The notes beneath the pieces were generated by a model, which saw only the letters and a list, made by a program, of their open reading frames with translations, was not told where the DNA came from and ran no database searches. Position numbers and translations under genes: made by a program. This document shows, piece by piece, positions 1 through 11,926 of a DNA stretch of 64,000 nucleotides. Source of the stretch: Helianthus annuus (taxonomy: Eukaryota; Streptophyta; Magnoliopsida; Asterales; Asteraceae); NCBI RefSeq assembly GCF_002127325.2, contig NC_035439.2, positions 139,067,901 through 139,131,900 on the forward strand. Direction: 5' to 3'. The first letter of the stretch is position 1, and every line of letters begins with the position of its first letter.

Positions 1-229
1 ATAGAAAGTGAAGAAATAGTTGAAGATGGTGGGTTTTGAAAATGGTGGGTTTTTGAATTTACTGGGTTTTGAAAAAGGAAGAAGAAAGAGTTGGATTGAC
101 TAAAATACCCTTTCTCTTTATTTTAAAATTTGCCACATGTCATAATCCTATGGCTTCCTATCCTTCCTAGCGAAAATTAACTTCCTATTTGATCTTTACC
201 CATATTTTACCAAGTTTATCAAAACAAGA
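1..229. other. AT-rich flank, no gene seen
   Basis: No open frame or recognisable repeat terminus stands out in this AT-rich stretch, which ends at the TTA target site of the first MITE. Confidence 0.4.
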
Positions 230-232
230 TTA

Positions 233-550
233 GGGACTCATTGACAACTTCTGAATGGGCAAGTGTTGAACCAGTAAAAAGTCTGTCTGAACCATTAAGT
301 GTTGAACCAATAATAGGTCTGAAGCATTAAGAGCCAGTATAATGTTTAACTGTTTAGAGAGAAATATATGACCAATTCAGATAAGAGATCTTAATCATTC
401 AGATTCAGTATAATGCTTAACCATTCAAAGGCAAATATCTGAATCATTCAGACATTTGCTTGCGAAACAAACAGTTTGAACCATTAAGTGTTAAACTAGC
501 AAGAGGTCTGAACCATTAAGAGACTCGTTAAGAGCTAAACAAACAGCCCC
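233..550. mobile_element. Tourist-like MITE, copy 1 (PIF/Harbinger type)
   Basis: A 318-bp non-coding element flanked by TTA on both sides (230-232 and 551-553). Its right end reads ...AACAAACAGCCCC, the inverse of a GGGGCTGTTTGTT terminus; the left end is more degraded (GGGACTCATTGACAA). The interior repeats 'ctgaaccattaagtgttgaacc' -like phrases several times. A second copy with the same interior and a TAA target site lies at 31357-31673. A TWA target site and GGGGCTGTTTG ends are typical of Tourist/PIF-Harbinger MITEs. It encodes nothing and would have to be moved by a transposase supplied elsewhere. Confidence 0.8.
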
Positions 551-553
551 TTA

Positions 554-1191
554 GTTGGTTTTGTCGTTGTATGATTTACCCGGGATGCTTATATTGATTC
601 GACTCAAATTGGATATGTATTAATAAGAGGCCGCATTGTAATTTCATGGTACTTCGTAGAGCAAGAACTTGGTTCAACTAATATTCTAAAATGTTGACAA
701 TCTATAAAGAGAACAGATGGTGTGTTTGGTTAAGAAATATAATGCAACACATTCGACAAAAGTTGAATTAAAAGTGAAACATAAAACCAAACATATACTA
801 CCAAAGTATGATCAAGGGCGTTCAACCAATAACCTAATAGATCTAATCCAAAACCATTCCTTCCTAAACTAAGAGGTCTTGACATTGAAGTATTGAACTA
901 CACTATCTTTGGAGCTCATGTAATGCGATTATTAGGGAAAAAATATACATGTACTTTTTTCTTCAATAACTATAGTTTTATCTCATTAGGTTTCTCAACA
1001 AAAAAGTTAATTAGCCAATAGCTCAAACATTAAGCATTAAGTATTAAGTATGTATTTTTTTCAGGTGGATTTTTGTTTCGCATAGCTCTGTTAACAAATA
1101 CACTCTCTCTCTCCTTCCTCTCTTTCGTGGCCATAGACTTTCACCTTGATAACTCAAGTCATCCGTCGTCTGTATCATGCCTAGGGGTGTA
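554..1191. other. Intergenic, nothing recognised
   Basis: AT-rich sequence with short pyrimidine runs near 1100-1130. I see no convincing exon, RNA gene or repeat end. Confidence 0.4.
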
Positions 1192-1752
1192 ATAAGCCAG
1201 AGGCTCGAGCTCATGATCGGCCCGGTTAAAAGCTCGAACGAGCCCGAGCCTAAAATAGAGCTCGTTTAATTATCGAGCCCTAAATACAAAGCTCGTTTAG
1301 GCTCACAAGCCTAAACGAGCCCAAACAAAATTTTATTTTTTTATATAATATAATAATGATAATAACATTGGCGAGCCGAGCTCGAGCTGCGCTTTGGCTC
1401 GTTTAAGTGATATTGATACAAGCTCGTTTGAGGTTGTTCTTAAAATAGCTCGAGCTTCAGAAAAACATGACGAGATCGAGCCTAGTCTGACTCAGACTCG
1501 GCCCGGCTCGTTTACACTAGGGGTGTAAACCAGCCCAGAGGCTCGTTTACACTAGGGGTGTAAACCAGCCCAAAGGCTCGAGAGCTACTCGTGATCGGCT
1601 CAGTTAAAAGCTCGAACGAGTCAAGCCTTAACGAGCCCGAGCCTGAAATAGAGCTTGTTTAGTTATCGAGCCTGAGCTCGAGCCTGAGCTCGAGCCTGAA
1701 ATACAAAGCTCGTTTAGGCTTGCGAGCCCAAACAAGCCTAAACAAAATTTTA

Positions 1753-1756
<4 letters not shown>

Positions 1757-1828
<72 letters not shown>
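1757..1828. repeat. (TA)n microsatellite, left part
   Basis: About 72 bp of near-perfect TA dinucleotides, part of one tract now split by the hairpin element at 1829-2220. Ile-Tyr repeat frames seen here are artefacts. Confidence 0.95.
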
Positions 1829-2357
<529 letters not shown>

Positions 2358-2605
2358 GATGATAACATTGGTGAGCCGAGCTCGAGCTGAGCTTTGGCTC
2401 ACTTAATGGCTGTTGAAACGAGCTCGAGCCGAGCTTTTAGCTCATTTGAGGTTATTCTCAAAATAGCTCGAGCCAAGTCGAGCCGAGCTCGAACTTTGGG
2501 TTTTACTCGCGAGCCGAGCTCGAGCTTCATAAAAACATAACGAGCCAAGCTCGGACCTAGTCGGGCTCAGGCTCGGCTCAACTCGTTTACACCCCTAGTT
2601 TACAC

Positions 2606-2859
2606 CATGCCACATACGTTTGTGAGACTTTCATAGCAAATGCTCTAAGAAAGAAATTTTACATATTAACATTTGAAAGTGAATGACGTCAGCCGGGAAC
2701 AGTTTTGGTAAGTGGTTGGCCACTTTTGGCGGTCATGACTTTTGTTTTTTTTTTTTTCTTTTTTCATATAATAGTTATTTATAGGTGATGTCAAATTACA
2801 ATTTTATCTCAGGTGTAAAATTACGATTTCGCCCTTGATTCAAAATAAAATTTTCCTTT
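2606..2859. other. Left flank of the first copia element
   Basis: AT-rich DNA with no feature recognised. The five bases before the LTR (CCTTT) do not match the five after the right LTR (AGATT). Confidence 0.4.
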
Positions 2860-3515
2860 TGTTGGTGCACTTGTGTCTGTACTTTGTCTGTATTCGGTCT
2901 GTATATAAACGATGTCCAAAGTTAGTCTGTAAGTTGACCAAGTCAACTATCCTCCTAGTTTGACTTGGCCAATATGTTGTAATGTTAAGTGTCTGAGTCG
3001 AAGGATAAGGGATCGAAGGATGATGTGGATCCTTCGATCCCCACGAAAGATATGCTTCGAACTATGGAACTCGAAAGATTACCTTTCGAGGCTCTTGCTG
3101 ATCCTTCGATAGCTTTGTATTCGAAAGATGATCCTTCGGATCATCTATCGGATCCTTCGACCAGACCTGCTGTGTATGGGTATAAATACCCATGTAGTGT
3201 GTTGTGTTCTTTTTAGACAGAAAGACACAAGGCAGACACCAAGAGAGAGAACATCCGAGAGATAGAGAGGATACTCTGCTGAAAACACACACACATACAC
3301 TTTGAGAGTTTGCAAACTGATTGTAAACATTGTGCTTGTAACCGGAAACTTTCTACGCATTAATACAAGTGGTGTTAATCGTTGAATCTTGTGTGTTCTT
3401 GTGTTTGTTCTTGCATCATCCCGGTTTGCTCGCTAGCTTGGATTCCGCACTCGCTAGTGAGTTTGTATAACAAGGTTTAGGTTTGTTCTCGATCCTCCGA
3501 GAAAAGGGACCTACA
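2860..3515 (+). repeat. 5' LTR of copia element 1
   Basis: A 656-bp TG...CA repeat, matched by 11101-11756. U3 is dense in TCGAAGGAT/TCGAAAGAT words in both orientations. A TATAAATA box at 3181 probably sets the transcript start about 30 bp downstream. Confidence 0.95.
3181..3188 (+). promoter_or_regulatory. LTR TATA box
   Basis: TATAAATA lies inside a GGGTATAAATACCC palindrome in the LTR. The same box is at 11422-11429 in the 3' LTR, and TATAAATACC recurs at 13731 in the non-autonomous element. Confidence 0.7.
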
Positions 3516-3517
3516 AG

Positions 3518-3529
3518 TGGTATCAGAGC
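3518..3529 (+). other. Primer-binding site, copia element 1
   Basis: TGGTATCAGAGC, complementary to the 3' end of initiator methionine tRNA, starts two bases after the 5' LTR. Confidence 0.92.
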
Positions 3530-3889
3530 TTGGCTCTCTACCTTGTTTAAAACCGGGTTGTTCGAGTTCTTGGTGTGTTTGGACACTTGGTTTAGCACCC
3601 GTTTTTGGTGGTTTTCTTGCTTGTTTAAACTGAAAAACGGCTTCTAAACCTTCGGGAGTGTTCAAGGTTGGGTTGGGTAACTTGAAAACTTGTTTTTAAG
3701 AGACTTTGATTTTTCCGGCCATTTTCCGTTCATATTTCCGGCGACTGGTTGTGGATAAGGTGTTGTCCATTTTGGGAAAACTTTTCAAAGCTTGGTGAAA
3801 AGTTGGGTCTGCACATACCTTCTGCCGAAAGTTGTGCACCAACCCATCACCTTTCTCACCTACCCGTCAACTTTGTGTCAGTGTGTCAG

Positions 3890-4262
3890 AAAGTTCCGAA
3901 AGATATCCTTCGACTTCGAAAGATCATCTTTCGATCAGAGACAGCTCGAAAGATTAGCATCCTTCGAGTAGTCTTTCGAAGTCTAAGAATTATCCTTCGT
4001 GTTTGGAATCTTTTCGAAAGATAGTAGTCCGAAAGATAAGGATTCATCTCGAAAGATAAGGATCTTTCATTGTGAATCTTTCGAGATCAGTATTCGAAAG
4101 ATAAAGATCTTTCGAACTGTGAATCTTTCGTGATAATTGGTCGAAAGATAAGGATCTTTCATTGTGAATCTTTCGAAGACTTTGCTCGAAACTCAACAGT
4201 AATCTTTCGATCACTGTTGATCATTCGAACTAGTCTTGATCTTTCGAACAGGTTTTTATCTT
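3890..4262 (+). repeat. Array of TTCGAAAGAT-type words in the 5' leader
   Basis: Roughly 25 copies of CGAAAGAT, ATCTTTCGA and close variants, at irregular spacing and in both orientations, fill the leader between PBS and gag. The same vocabulary is in the LTR U3 and in the leader of the element at 13352-16440. Confidence 0.85.
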
Positions 4263-4329
4263 TCAATTCTTGTCTGTTTAAAATTAACAGTTTGTGTTTG
4301 TGAAGGATCTCAATTAATATTTGATCAAA

Positions 4330-5136
4330 ATGAGTTGTACAAGTCCATGGGATTGGAGTTTGGACTCACGAAACAATCAAGAGTTAGTGACTGCTGCAGA
4401 TTGGGCAAAGAGTATGATTCCACAACCATCAATCAGTCCAAGTCAATGGGCATTGGTATCCAATCAAAGTCAAAGTCTTCAGAACCTTCTGATTAGTGAG
4501 AGTGAAACTGGCAGCAACAATCGTCCACCTAAGTTGAACCATATGAACGATTTTCCATCATGGAAAAACCGTTTTCACACATATGTTCAAGGGCAAAGCA
4601 CTGATCTTTGGACGTGTTTCATCAATGCGTTCAATACTAATCTTGAAACTGCTGCGTCAACTTCAGAGGGTTATGCCAATATGCTTGAAAATGACAAGAA
4701 GGCTTATGAATTGGAGAAAAAGGCCTTTGCCACACTTACTCAAGCACTCAACAAAGACATCTACCATCAGTTCTCATATTGCAAGAGCACGAAAGCATTG
4801 TGGGATGCCTTAGTTGCTAGAGGAGAAGGCAATGCAGCTGCTCGAAAATCTCGGCATGATTTGTTGAAGAAAGAGTTTGAATCCTTTCAGTTTTTGGAAA
4901 ACGAGACTCTGAATGATATGATCACACGTTTCTATCATTTGATTAGTGAGATGTGTGCTTATGGAGTTGTCTCTACTCAACAAGACATGGTGAGTAGATT
5001 TGCTGACGCCTTACCTCCAAAGTGGAGTTCTTTCATTGAACTGTTAAAGCATACCGGAACTCTAGATCAAGTCAACATCTATGAGTTCATTCAAAAGCTG
5101 GAACATAAAAATGATGAAGAAAGGAAAAGATGTTAA
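4330..5136 (+). pseudogene. gag (N-terminal part), frameshifted
   Basis: This frame encodes the copia capsid region. From the methionine at 4330 it begins MSCTSPWDWSL and contains a UBN2-type gag core (PKLNHMNDFPSWKNRF, then a segment ending in a QKLEHKNDEE-like tail). It is interrupted by a stop at 5136, where a run of A-rich codons near 5107-5130 changes phase. The protein continues in the next frame from about 5081. The product would assemble the virus-like particle in the cytoplasm. An upstream in-frame ATG at 4321 is possible; 4330 is chosen because it starts the conserved-looking region. Confidence 0.85.
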
Positions 5137-5770
5137 ATTTGTAGCATCAAAAGGTACAGATAAAATTGAGACTTTTGAAAACAAATCAAACACTGATTTT
5201 GTACAACAAGTCAAGATTTTGAAACGTAACAGTGATAACAATTACACCCAACACACAAACGGGTGTGATGAAAGAGCAAGTACCTCAGGTTCTACAGGTT
5301 CAACATCTGGTAGTCGATCAAGTTCTCCTAAGTCTGTTGAAAGGAGAACTTGTTTCAAATGTGGAGAAATTGGGCACATTATCAGAAACTGCCCAAATGC
5401 TCCAAAGAAGAAACTTGTTGAAAAAGTTCCACCTGAAACAGCTCACCCTCAACGTCGATCAGTTTCACCTAAACATGATAAACGGACTGTAAAAGAACAA
5501 GAAACTAAACAACGACGTAAAAACATGAAAACTGTTGAAAAAGCTTTAAAATCTGAAGTTAAAACAGTTCAAAAGGAACCAAGAGTGTCACAACCTGTAA
5601 AACCAGAATCTTCAAAAACTGGTAGGCAAAGACAAACTTGGTTACCTAAGTCGGGTGACAATTCAGGGGGAGCAGTTGTTCTTGAAAACCATCAAGAGAT
5701 CGAGCTTACGTTTCGTGATGCCAAGGGACGACCCAAGACCACTAAGGCTTGGGTCCCCATTCTCAACTGA
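5081..5770 (+). pseudogene. gag (C-terminal part) with CCHC zinc knuckle
   Basis: This is the continuation of gag in the +1 frame. It holds a nucleocapsid zinc knuckle, CFKCGEIGHIIRNC (CX2CX4HX4C, about 5350-5391), followed by a lysine-rich basic tail typical of RNA-binding nucleocapsid. It ends at a TGA right after KAWVPILN. The protease frame starts 16 bases later in a third phase. A TTGACATGTGCAG sequence just after the stop resembles a splice acceptor, so gag and pol may be separated by design rather than decay; that is speculative. Confidence 0.85.
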
Positions 5771-5786
5771 TGTGTTTACTTGACAT

Positions 5787-6020
5787 GTGCAGGATGTTCT
5801 AGGAGGAACTATTAATAGTCATTGGATTGTTGATAGTGGGGCATCCAGGCACATGACTGGCGACTTACGGCTCCTATACGACGTGAGAAATATTAGAGGA
5901 GGGTATGTTGCTTTTGCGGGTGATAAAGGTGGCTACATCACTGGAGAAGGAAGTATCTCCAATGGTATCGCGTGCTTTGATAAGATCAATTATGTGAAGC
6001 AAATTGATCCAATCTTCTGA
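5787..6020 (+). pseudogene. Copia protease domain, cut off by a frameshift
   Basis: The aspartic protease motif WIVDSGASRHMTGD (catalytic D in DSG) appears about 13 residues in. The protein runs through a conserved-looking fold to KQIDPIF and stops. The continuing sequence picks up in another frame at 6023, consistent with loss of one base near 6010. In family members this domain is fused to integrase, so the stop is decay rather than a natural C-terminus. Confidence 0.88.
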
Positions 6021-6022
6021 GT

Positions 6023-9000
6023 GTGTCGCAAATCTGCGATAAAAAGTTCTCAGTGATTTTTGATGATGCTGGCTGCTATGTGCTGAAACCTGGATTCAAA
6101 ATTCCACAAGAATGGATTCTCTTATCGGCTCCGAGAGTTAATGATCTTTATATTCTCGACATGAGCCAGGCAATTACAACGTCTGCACAAGTCACTTGTT
6201 TTGTCTCAAAAGCCACAGAAAAGGAGTCTATATCTTGGCACAGAAGAATGGGACACATTCACTTAAGAAAAATGAACCATTTGGTGAAAAATAATCTTGT
6301 GAATGGTGTGCCTGTGAGAAGTTTTCATCTACAAGATATCTGTGTCTCGTGCCAAAAGGGGAAACAAACAAAGAAGTCTCACCCTTTGAAGAAAATCAAC
6401 ACTGTCAGCATGCCTCTTGAACGTCTTCATATGGACCTTTTTGGACCTATGAAGCACAAAACAACGTTCGGTGATGCCTATTGTTTAGTAGTTACTGATG
6501 ACTACTCTAGATTTTCTTGGGTATCCTTTATGGCACACAAGAGTGAAACTCCTGGCATCCTCAAGGATCTTCTTACAATGTTGGAGAATCTCTATACGTT
6601 GAAAGTAAAAAGGATCCGAAGCGACAATGGAACCGAATTCAAGAATCAAGTTATGGATGAGTTTTGTACTTCTAAAGGCATTCTTCATGAGTACAGTTCT
6701 CGTTATACTCCACAACAAAATGGTGTCGCTGAGAGGAAGAATCGGACGATTATAGAAACTGCAAGAACAATGTTAGTAGAGTCGGAACTCCCTATTCAAT
6801 TCTGGGGAGAGGCTGTATCGGCTGCTTGCTACACGCTAAACAGAGTTCTTACAGTAAAGAGACATGGCAAGACTTGCTTCGAACTTCTTCAGAGAAGGAA
6901 ACCGGATCTTTCTTACCTTGAACCGTTTGGTGCTCCGTGTACTATGATTGAACCAGATGGAAAGTTTGGTGCAAGAGCTATCGAGGGTTTCTTCCTTGGA
7001 TATGCTACTCCAAATTTTCGTGTTTGGAGTCTAGCTACCAAGAAGATTGAGCTATGGAGCGAAGTTAGGGTTCAAAGGTACACGAGTCCTGTTAGGGCTC
7101 CGGGTGATCCGTGGATGTTCGATTATGATGGGCTATTTGACTCCTTCAATCTGCCAACCTTTGACGAAGAATCAGCAGCGGCTCGAATGTTGTTGGAAAG
7201 TGACAACGCTGCTGTCTCGCCATTGGTTAGACCTATTGTTGTTGACCCTCAAGCTTCTTCGTCAGTCAACAATATGGTTCAAAATGAGGTTTATGAAGAT
7301 GCTGCTGATTATAATGACTCTTCTGAAGATGATGAATATCATGATGCAGCTGAAGGATCTTCAGCTCCAGCTGCTCCTGTTCAAGGTGCTTCTGTAGATA
7401 CACCTCATACGCAGAATGTAGACACTGCTGAAGGGAATGCATCCACCTCTAACCACATTCCTGGTGTGGAGCTGGTTGTTGATCTTAATCTGAATAATTT
7501 GGGTATCAATGCTCGTGTGCCAGATAATCCTGAAATGAGGATTCACGATACCCATCCCCAGCAGAATATCATAGGAGATGTCCATCGCGGTGTGCAGACG
7601 CGTAATCAGCTGAGAAACAACCGGAATGCTGGTTTGTATTCAGCTATAAGAGAATCTGGTCAACAAAATGACTGGTCCTTCGCGTGTTACGTGTCACAAG
7701 AAGAACCAAAGTCGTGGAAAGAAGCATTGAAAGATAGTGCTTGGGTTGAAGCCATGCAGGAAGAATTGCAGCAATTTCACAAGCTTGGTGTTTGGAAGCT
7801 TGTTGAAAAGCCTGAGAACTACAAGAAGATTGGCACTCGATGGGTCTTCAAATGCAAGAAAGACGACCGTGGAGTGGTTATTCGAAACAAAGCTCGTTTA
7901 GTCGTTCAAGGTTTTCGTCAGATAGAGGGGATCGACTACAACGAAGTCTATGCACCAGTTGCACGTCTGGAAGCTATTCGGATCTTTCTGGCTTATGCCT
8001 CATTCAAAGGATTCAAAGTTTACCAGATGGACGTCAAAAGTGCATTTCTACATGGTGTGGTTGAAGAAGAGGTATATGTCGAACAGCCTCCTGGTTTTGA
8101 AGATCCTGTTCATCCCGATCGGGTTTGGTTGCTCAACAAAGCTCTCTATGGTCTTCATCAAGCGCCACGAGCTTGGTATGCAACCTTATCTACATATCTG
8201 CTGGAGAACGGTTTTCGAAGAGGCCTTATCGATTGTACTCTCTTCATCAAAGAACAAGATGGAGATCTTCTTCTGGTACAGGTATATGTTGATGATATTA
8301 TTTTTGGTTCTACTAATGATGTTTTGTGTAGGAATTTCGAGCGCATTATGCAGGATAAATTCGAGATGAGTGCTATGGGGGAAATGAATTTCTTCTTGGG
8401 CCTACAAGTGCAACAAACGGAGTCTAGGATATTCATCCATCAGACTAAATATGTTGGACACATCTTGAGCCGGTTCCAGATGTCCGATGCAACGCCCATT
8501 GGTACCCCATTGCCAACTAATCACGGAATAACTCCTGACTTGAAGGGTGAACCTGTTAGCCCTTCATACTATCGCGCGATGATCGGATCCCTTATGTACC
8601 TCACAGCATCAAGGCCAGATATAATGTACCCAACGTGCCTACTTGCCAGATATCAAGTTAATCCGAAGGCCTCACATCTTGCAGCTGTCAAAAGGATTTT
8701 TCGTTATTTGAAGGCTTACCCCGACACCGGTCTGTGGTATCCTAGGGATAATAACTTTGACTTGGTCGCATTCAGTGATTCTGATTTTGGCAGATGTAAA
8801 ATCGACGGCAAATCCACAACGGCTGGATGTCAGTTTTTAGGAAATCGCCTAGTCACATGGCAGTGCAAGAAGCAGACGTGTGTCGCTACATCAACATGCG
8901 AAGCTGAATACATTGCTGCCTCAAGTTGTTGCTCCCAAGTTCTTTGGATCCAACAACAAATGCGGGACTACGGTTTTGAATTCCTAACTACTCCTATTTA

Positions 9001-9232
9001 CGTTGATAATTCTGCTGCTTTAGATATCACTAGAAATCCTGTGCAGCATTCAAAGACCAAACACATCGAAATCAAATATCACTTCATACGTGATTGCTTT
9101 GAGAAAAGGCTAATCGATGTTGTTAAGGTCCACACCGATGACCAACGTGCTGACTTATTTACCAAAGCTTTTGACAAATCCAGATTTGACTTCTTATTAT
9201 TGGTAAACGGCATTAAGGTCAAGCAAGAGTAA
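6023..9232 (+). CDS. Copia pol: integrase, reverse transcriptase, RNase H
   Basis: A 1,069-residue open frame. In order: zinc-binding HHCC region (HRRMGHIHL... CVSCQKGK), integrase core with [16 protein letters not shown] and RSDNGTEF...[13 protein letters not shown] (D,D,E), a low-complexity acidic linker, reverse transcriptase with the active-site box YVDDIIFGS (about 8285-8311), and RNase H with [19 protein letters not shown] and a terminal DLFTKAF motif. It copies element RNA into DNA and inserts it. The frame is intact but is cut off from gag and protease by a frameshift at its 5' end, so autonomous activity is doubtful. The first Met at 6023 is simply the first in the frame, not a natural start. 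Confidence 0.95.
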   Translation: MSQICDKKFSVIFDDAGCYVLKPGFKIPQEWILLSAPRVNDLYILDMSQAITTSAQVTCFVSKATEKESISWHRRMGHIHLRKMNHLVKNNLVNGVPVRSFHLQDICVSCQKGKQTKKSHPLKKINTVSMPLERLHMDLFGPMKHKTTFGDAYCLVVTDDYSRFSWVSFMAHKSETPGILKDLLTMLENLYTLKVKRIRSDNGTEFKNQVMDEFCTSKGILHEYSSRYTPQQNGVAERKNRTIIETARTMLVESELPIQFWGEAVSAACYTLNRVLTVKRHGKTCFELLQRRKPDLSYLEPFGAPCTMIEPDGKFGARAIEGFFLGYATPNFRVWSLATKKIELWSEVRVQRYTSPVRAPGDPWMFDYDGLFDSFNLPTFDEESAAARMLLESDNAAVSPLVRPIVVDPQASSSVNNMVQNEVYEDAADYNDSSEDDEYHDAAEGSSAPAAPVQGASVDTPHTQNVDTAEGNASTSNHIPGVELVVDLNLNNLGINARVPDNPEMRIHDTHPQQNIIGDVHRGVQTRNQLRNNRNAGLYSAIRESGQQNDWSFACYVSQEEPKSWKEALKDSAWVEAMQEELQQFHKLGVWKLVEKPENYKKIGTRWVFKCKKDDRGVVIRNKARLVVQGFRQIEGIDYNEVYAPVARLEAIRIFLAYASFKGFKVYQMDVKSAFLHGVVEEEVYVEQPPGFEDPVHPDRVWLLNKALYGLHQAPRAWYATLSTYLLENGFRRGLIDCTLFIKEQDGDLLLVQVYVDDIIFGSTNDVLCRNFERIMQDKFEMSAMGEMNFFLGLQVQQTESRIFIHQTKYVGHILSRFQMSDATPIGTPLPTNHGITPDLKGEPVSPSYYRAMIGSLMYLTASRPDIMYPTCLLARYQVNPKASHLAAVKRIFRYLKAYPDTGLWYPRDNNFDLVAFSDSDFGRCKIDGKSTTAGCQFLGNRLVTWQCKKQTCVATSTCEAEYIAASSCCSQVLWIQQQMRDYGFEFLTTPIYVDNSAALDITRNPVQHSKTKHIEIKYHFIRDCFEKRLIDVVKVHTDDQRADLFTKAFDKSRFDFLLLVNGIKVKQE

Positions 9233-11089
9233 ACCAACATCGGAAAATCATTTTTTTTGTAAATATCTTTGTGTGTTTTTAAATTTCTCTTAGTTTATTG
9301 ATTTTAGGGGGAGTAAATCCAAAAATCGGAAAATCCAAAAACATCGAAAAATTTCAAAAACACAAAAACAATAGAAAAACAAAAATGAGTTTCCTGGAGA
9401 GCAAAAGAGAAAATGATAGTACATCAGTGGTCTATACAAACCTCTTTAAACCTTAAATGAAAAACGATAAGCAGCTCTATATAAGATGTATCGGTAGGCT
9501 CACAATCATTTTAAAGTGTGCAGGGTGATATAAATCTTAATCGACTGAAGACCAGGTGGGAACCATTCATTGGCATATGGTCTTAGTACCGAAATCTCGT
9601 TTGATAGATTGCCGAGGTTCTGAGATATTCGGTCTTTATGCTGCTTATCATCTGGGTATCATGGTTGTATCTTTTACCGAAAAATAACGGGGACGCAAGT
9701 CTAGATCTTCCATGATACTATACATACGTGTACATAATACATACTGCATTCGACCTCAATAAGTGATAAACAATCACATGTCCAAAACAAATAAGTGATA
9801 AAATATCACATTTATCCGGGTGTCAAGTTCGTCTCTCTGCTGTACGGAAGTACTGACCTGTTCACGGACTTGCACCTGTGCCCTCATGCATACGAAAATC
9901 AAGTTCCTCATCAATAAGTGATTATATCACATAGGGCTTGTTTTCAAATCAAAATAAGTGAGTATCTCACAGCTTATACGGTCAAACAGATGATAATCGG
10001 TATACTCACCGGTAAGATGAACACTCGTGCATACCTTGATACGGGAATGTGTCGTGATGTGGATGAACACCGGTCGGTAAGTATAAATCATACCTTAACG
10101 TATCCCCTCGCCATGATTACATCTGATAAGTTGAGCTTAAGTGGACAACAATACCGATAATTGTTATAGGATGCTTATCTTAATGTTAACTAACTGAACA
10201 ACAAGAGTGTTTTGGCATGACCGTGCACTGATATGATTCTCTTACCCTCGAAACTCGCAAAAAGAATGTCTGTATATATTTATTTACTGCTTAACTTTTA
10301 TTGTTTTTCTTTTAAACAAGTTTCGTCGTTTGGTGCATATCAGCACGACATTAGCGGTGATGTCGTTTGATAACACTCAAAGGATTTTAAATTATTGTCT
10401 TTTAATTTCAAAAACACGCCTAAAATCCGTGTTTTAATATAAACTTTATAAAAGCCAAAAAGATTTTATTTCTGCTTTATTTTCGATCGTACGATGTTGG
10501 AGCTCGAGTCTTCGTTACCTGAAACCTGACTGAAAACCGAACTGACTAAATCTTCATAAACGGTCAAAATTTGCAGATTTTGAAAGTTAGAATTGAAAAT
10601 TGATAAATTTATTAAACTTTCAAACTGTCGGACGGTGTTTGATTTTGACATGGTCATTCGTGTGTCATTTGTTTATACTATTCCAAGCAGTTGTTCTCAT
10701 TACGCGTTTAGATTTCTTGCATGTGCAGATTCTAAAGGCTAGGAGAACATGGTCGATGACAAGCCTTGGAATGAAGACACGACGTGAAGGCACTCAACTG
10801 ATGAAGATGATCGAGTTGCAGCTGGCCATCATCAACACCACAAGGATCTCACTTCATAAAGATAAAGTCTTTTCACGAGCTTATGTTAAGGGGGAGTTTG
10901 TCAACACACTTCCTACATGATACGGGTAGTTTGTTGATACACTCTCTGCTTTCAAGACGTGAAGACTTTGAAGATCCTCCGACTTTGAAGACTTGAAAGG
11001 ACATCAGAGTTTTGAGAACTCGAAGACCCAAGACCGTCGAAGTTCGAGACGAGTCTACATCTATAGAAGATAAAGACAAAGCTACAGCC
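9233..11089 (+). other. Long 3' non-coding region of copia element 1
   Basis: About 1.86 kb between pol and the 3' LTR with no convincing ORF. It contains several AGGGGGAG polypurine-like tracts (near 9306 and 10891 in addition to the real one) and a cluster of short hairpins near 9757-9973. Duplicated polypurine tracts and a long region here are reported for Sireviruses. Confidence 0.75.
9757..9973 (+). repeat. Cluster of AAGTGAT...ATCACA mini-hairpins
   Basis: Four units of the form AATAAGTGAT, a spacer of 1-5 bases, then ATCACA or CTCACA (about 9760, 9790, 9914, 9954). Stems are retained while spacers vary, which hints at a structural RNA or DNA signal. Confidence 0.7.
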
Positions 11090-11100
11090 AAGGGGGAGTT
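11090..11100 (+). other. Polypurine tract, copia element 1
   Basis: AAGGGGGAGTT directly abuts the 3' LTR start TGTTGG; this would prime plus-strand DNA. Confidence 0.85.
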
Positions 11101-11756
11101 TGTTGGTGCACTTGTGTCTGTACTTTGTCTGTATTCGGTCTGTATATAAACGATGTCCAAAGTTAGTCTGTAAGTTGACCAAGTCAACTATCCTCCTAGT
11201 TTGACTTGGCCAATATGTTGTAATGTTAAGTGTCTGAGTCGAAGGATAAGGGATCGAAGGATGATGTGGATCCTTCGATCCCCACGAAAGATATGCTTCG
11301 AACTATGGAACTCGAAAGATTACCTTTCGAGGCTCTTGCTGATCCTTCGATAGCTTTGTATTCGAAAGATGATCCTTCGGATCATCTATCGGATCCTTCG
11401 ACCAGACCTGCTGTGTATGGGTATAAATACCCATGTAGTGTGTTGTGTTCTTTTTAGACAGAAAGACACAAGGCAGACACCAAGAGAGAGAACATCCGAG
11501 AGATAGAGAGGATACTCTGCTGAAAACACACACACATACACTTTGAGAGTTTGCAAACTGATTGTAAACATTGTGCTTGTAACCGGAAACTTTCTACGCA
11601 TTAATACAAGTGGTGTTAATCGTTGAATCTTGTGTGTTCTTGTGTTTGTTCTTGCATCATCCCGGTTTGCTCGCTAGCTTGGATTCCGCACTCGCTAGTG
11701 AGTTTGTATAACAAGGTTTAGGTTTGTTCTCGATCCTCCGAGAAAAGGGACCTACA
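11101..11756 (+). repeat. 3' LTR of copia element 1
   Basis: 656 bp, the same length as the 5' LTR and without visible differences. It ends CCTACA directly against the inverted SAMTL fragment. Confidence 0.95.
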
Positions 11757-11926
11757 AGATTACCGTTTGCTCCGGTTTTCCGCCCGTTCTTCCTACCAGG
11801 CCAGCTATGCTCAAACTCCTTTGCAGCTTTCCTAAAGCTGGATTCTATTGGACCAAACACATGTTTCACAAGCTCAACCGAGTTAAAAAACGGCTCCAAC
11901 GGATCATTACCGTTCACAGTCACCAT
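11757..11926 (-). pseudogene. SAMTL 5' fragment (first ~56 codons), inverted copy
   Basis: On the - strand from the ATG at 11926 the frame reads MVTVNGNDPLEPFFNS and matches the start of the SAMTL gene at 18187. There is one amino-acid change by eye (G to S near residue 37) plus silent changes. The copy is abruptly cut by the copia LTR at 11757, so no transporter can be made from it. It retains the upstream promoter-like DNA and so might drive antisense or chimeric transcripts into the copia LTR. It is not a separate gene. Confidence 0.9.

Larger units (their letters stand above)
2860..11756 (+). mobile_element. Ty1/copia LTR retrotransposon (Sirevirus-like), coding region frameshifted
   Basis: This 8,897-bp element has two 656-bp LTRs beginning TGTTGGTGCA and ending CCTACA, a tRNA-iMet-type primer-binding site, gag with a CCHC zinc finger, protease, integrase, reverse transcriptase and RNase H in copia order, a long non-coding region and an AGGGGGAG polypurine tract. 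By eye the LTRs show no difference, so the insertion or a gene conversion is recent. Even so, gag-pol carries at least two frame changes (about 5110-5130 and 6010) and a gag stop at 5770. No 5-bp target duplication is found. The long 3' non-coding region with repeated AGGGGGAG tracts suggests the Sirevirus lineage; that assignment is inference. Confidence 0.95.

Noticed and set aside
2989..3216. 75-codon frame in the copia LTR, duplicated at 11230
   Set aside because: It spans U3 repeats upstream of the TATA box and is identical only because LTRs are identical.
3890..4262. Heat-shock elements in the TTCGAA arrays
   Set aside because: Heat-shock elements need GAA and TTC blocks two bases apart; these repeats have them adjacent or with other spacing.
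5081..5136. Programmed ribosomal frameshift in gag
   Set aside because: No clear slippery site with structure, and a second unrelated frameshift exists at 6010; decay is simpler.
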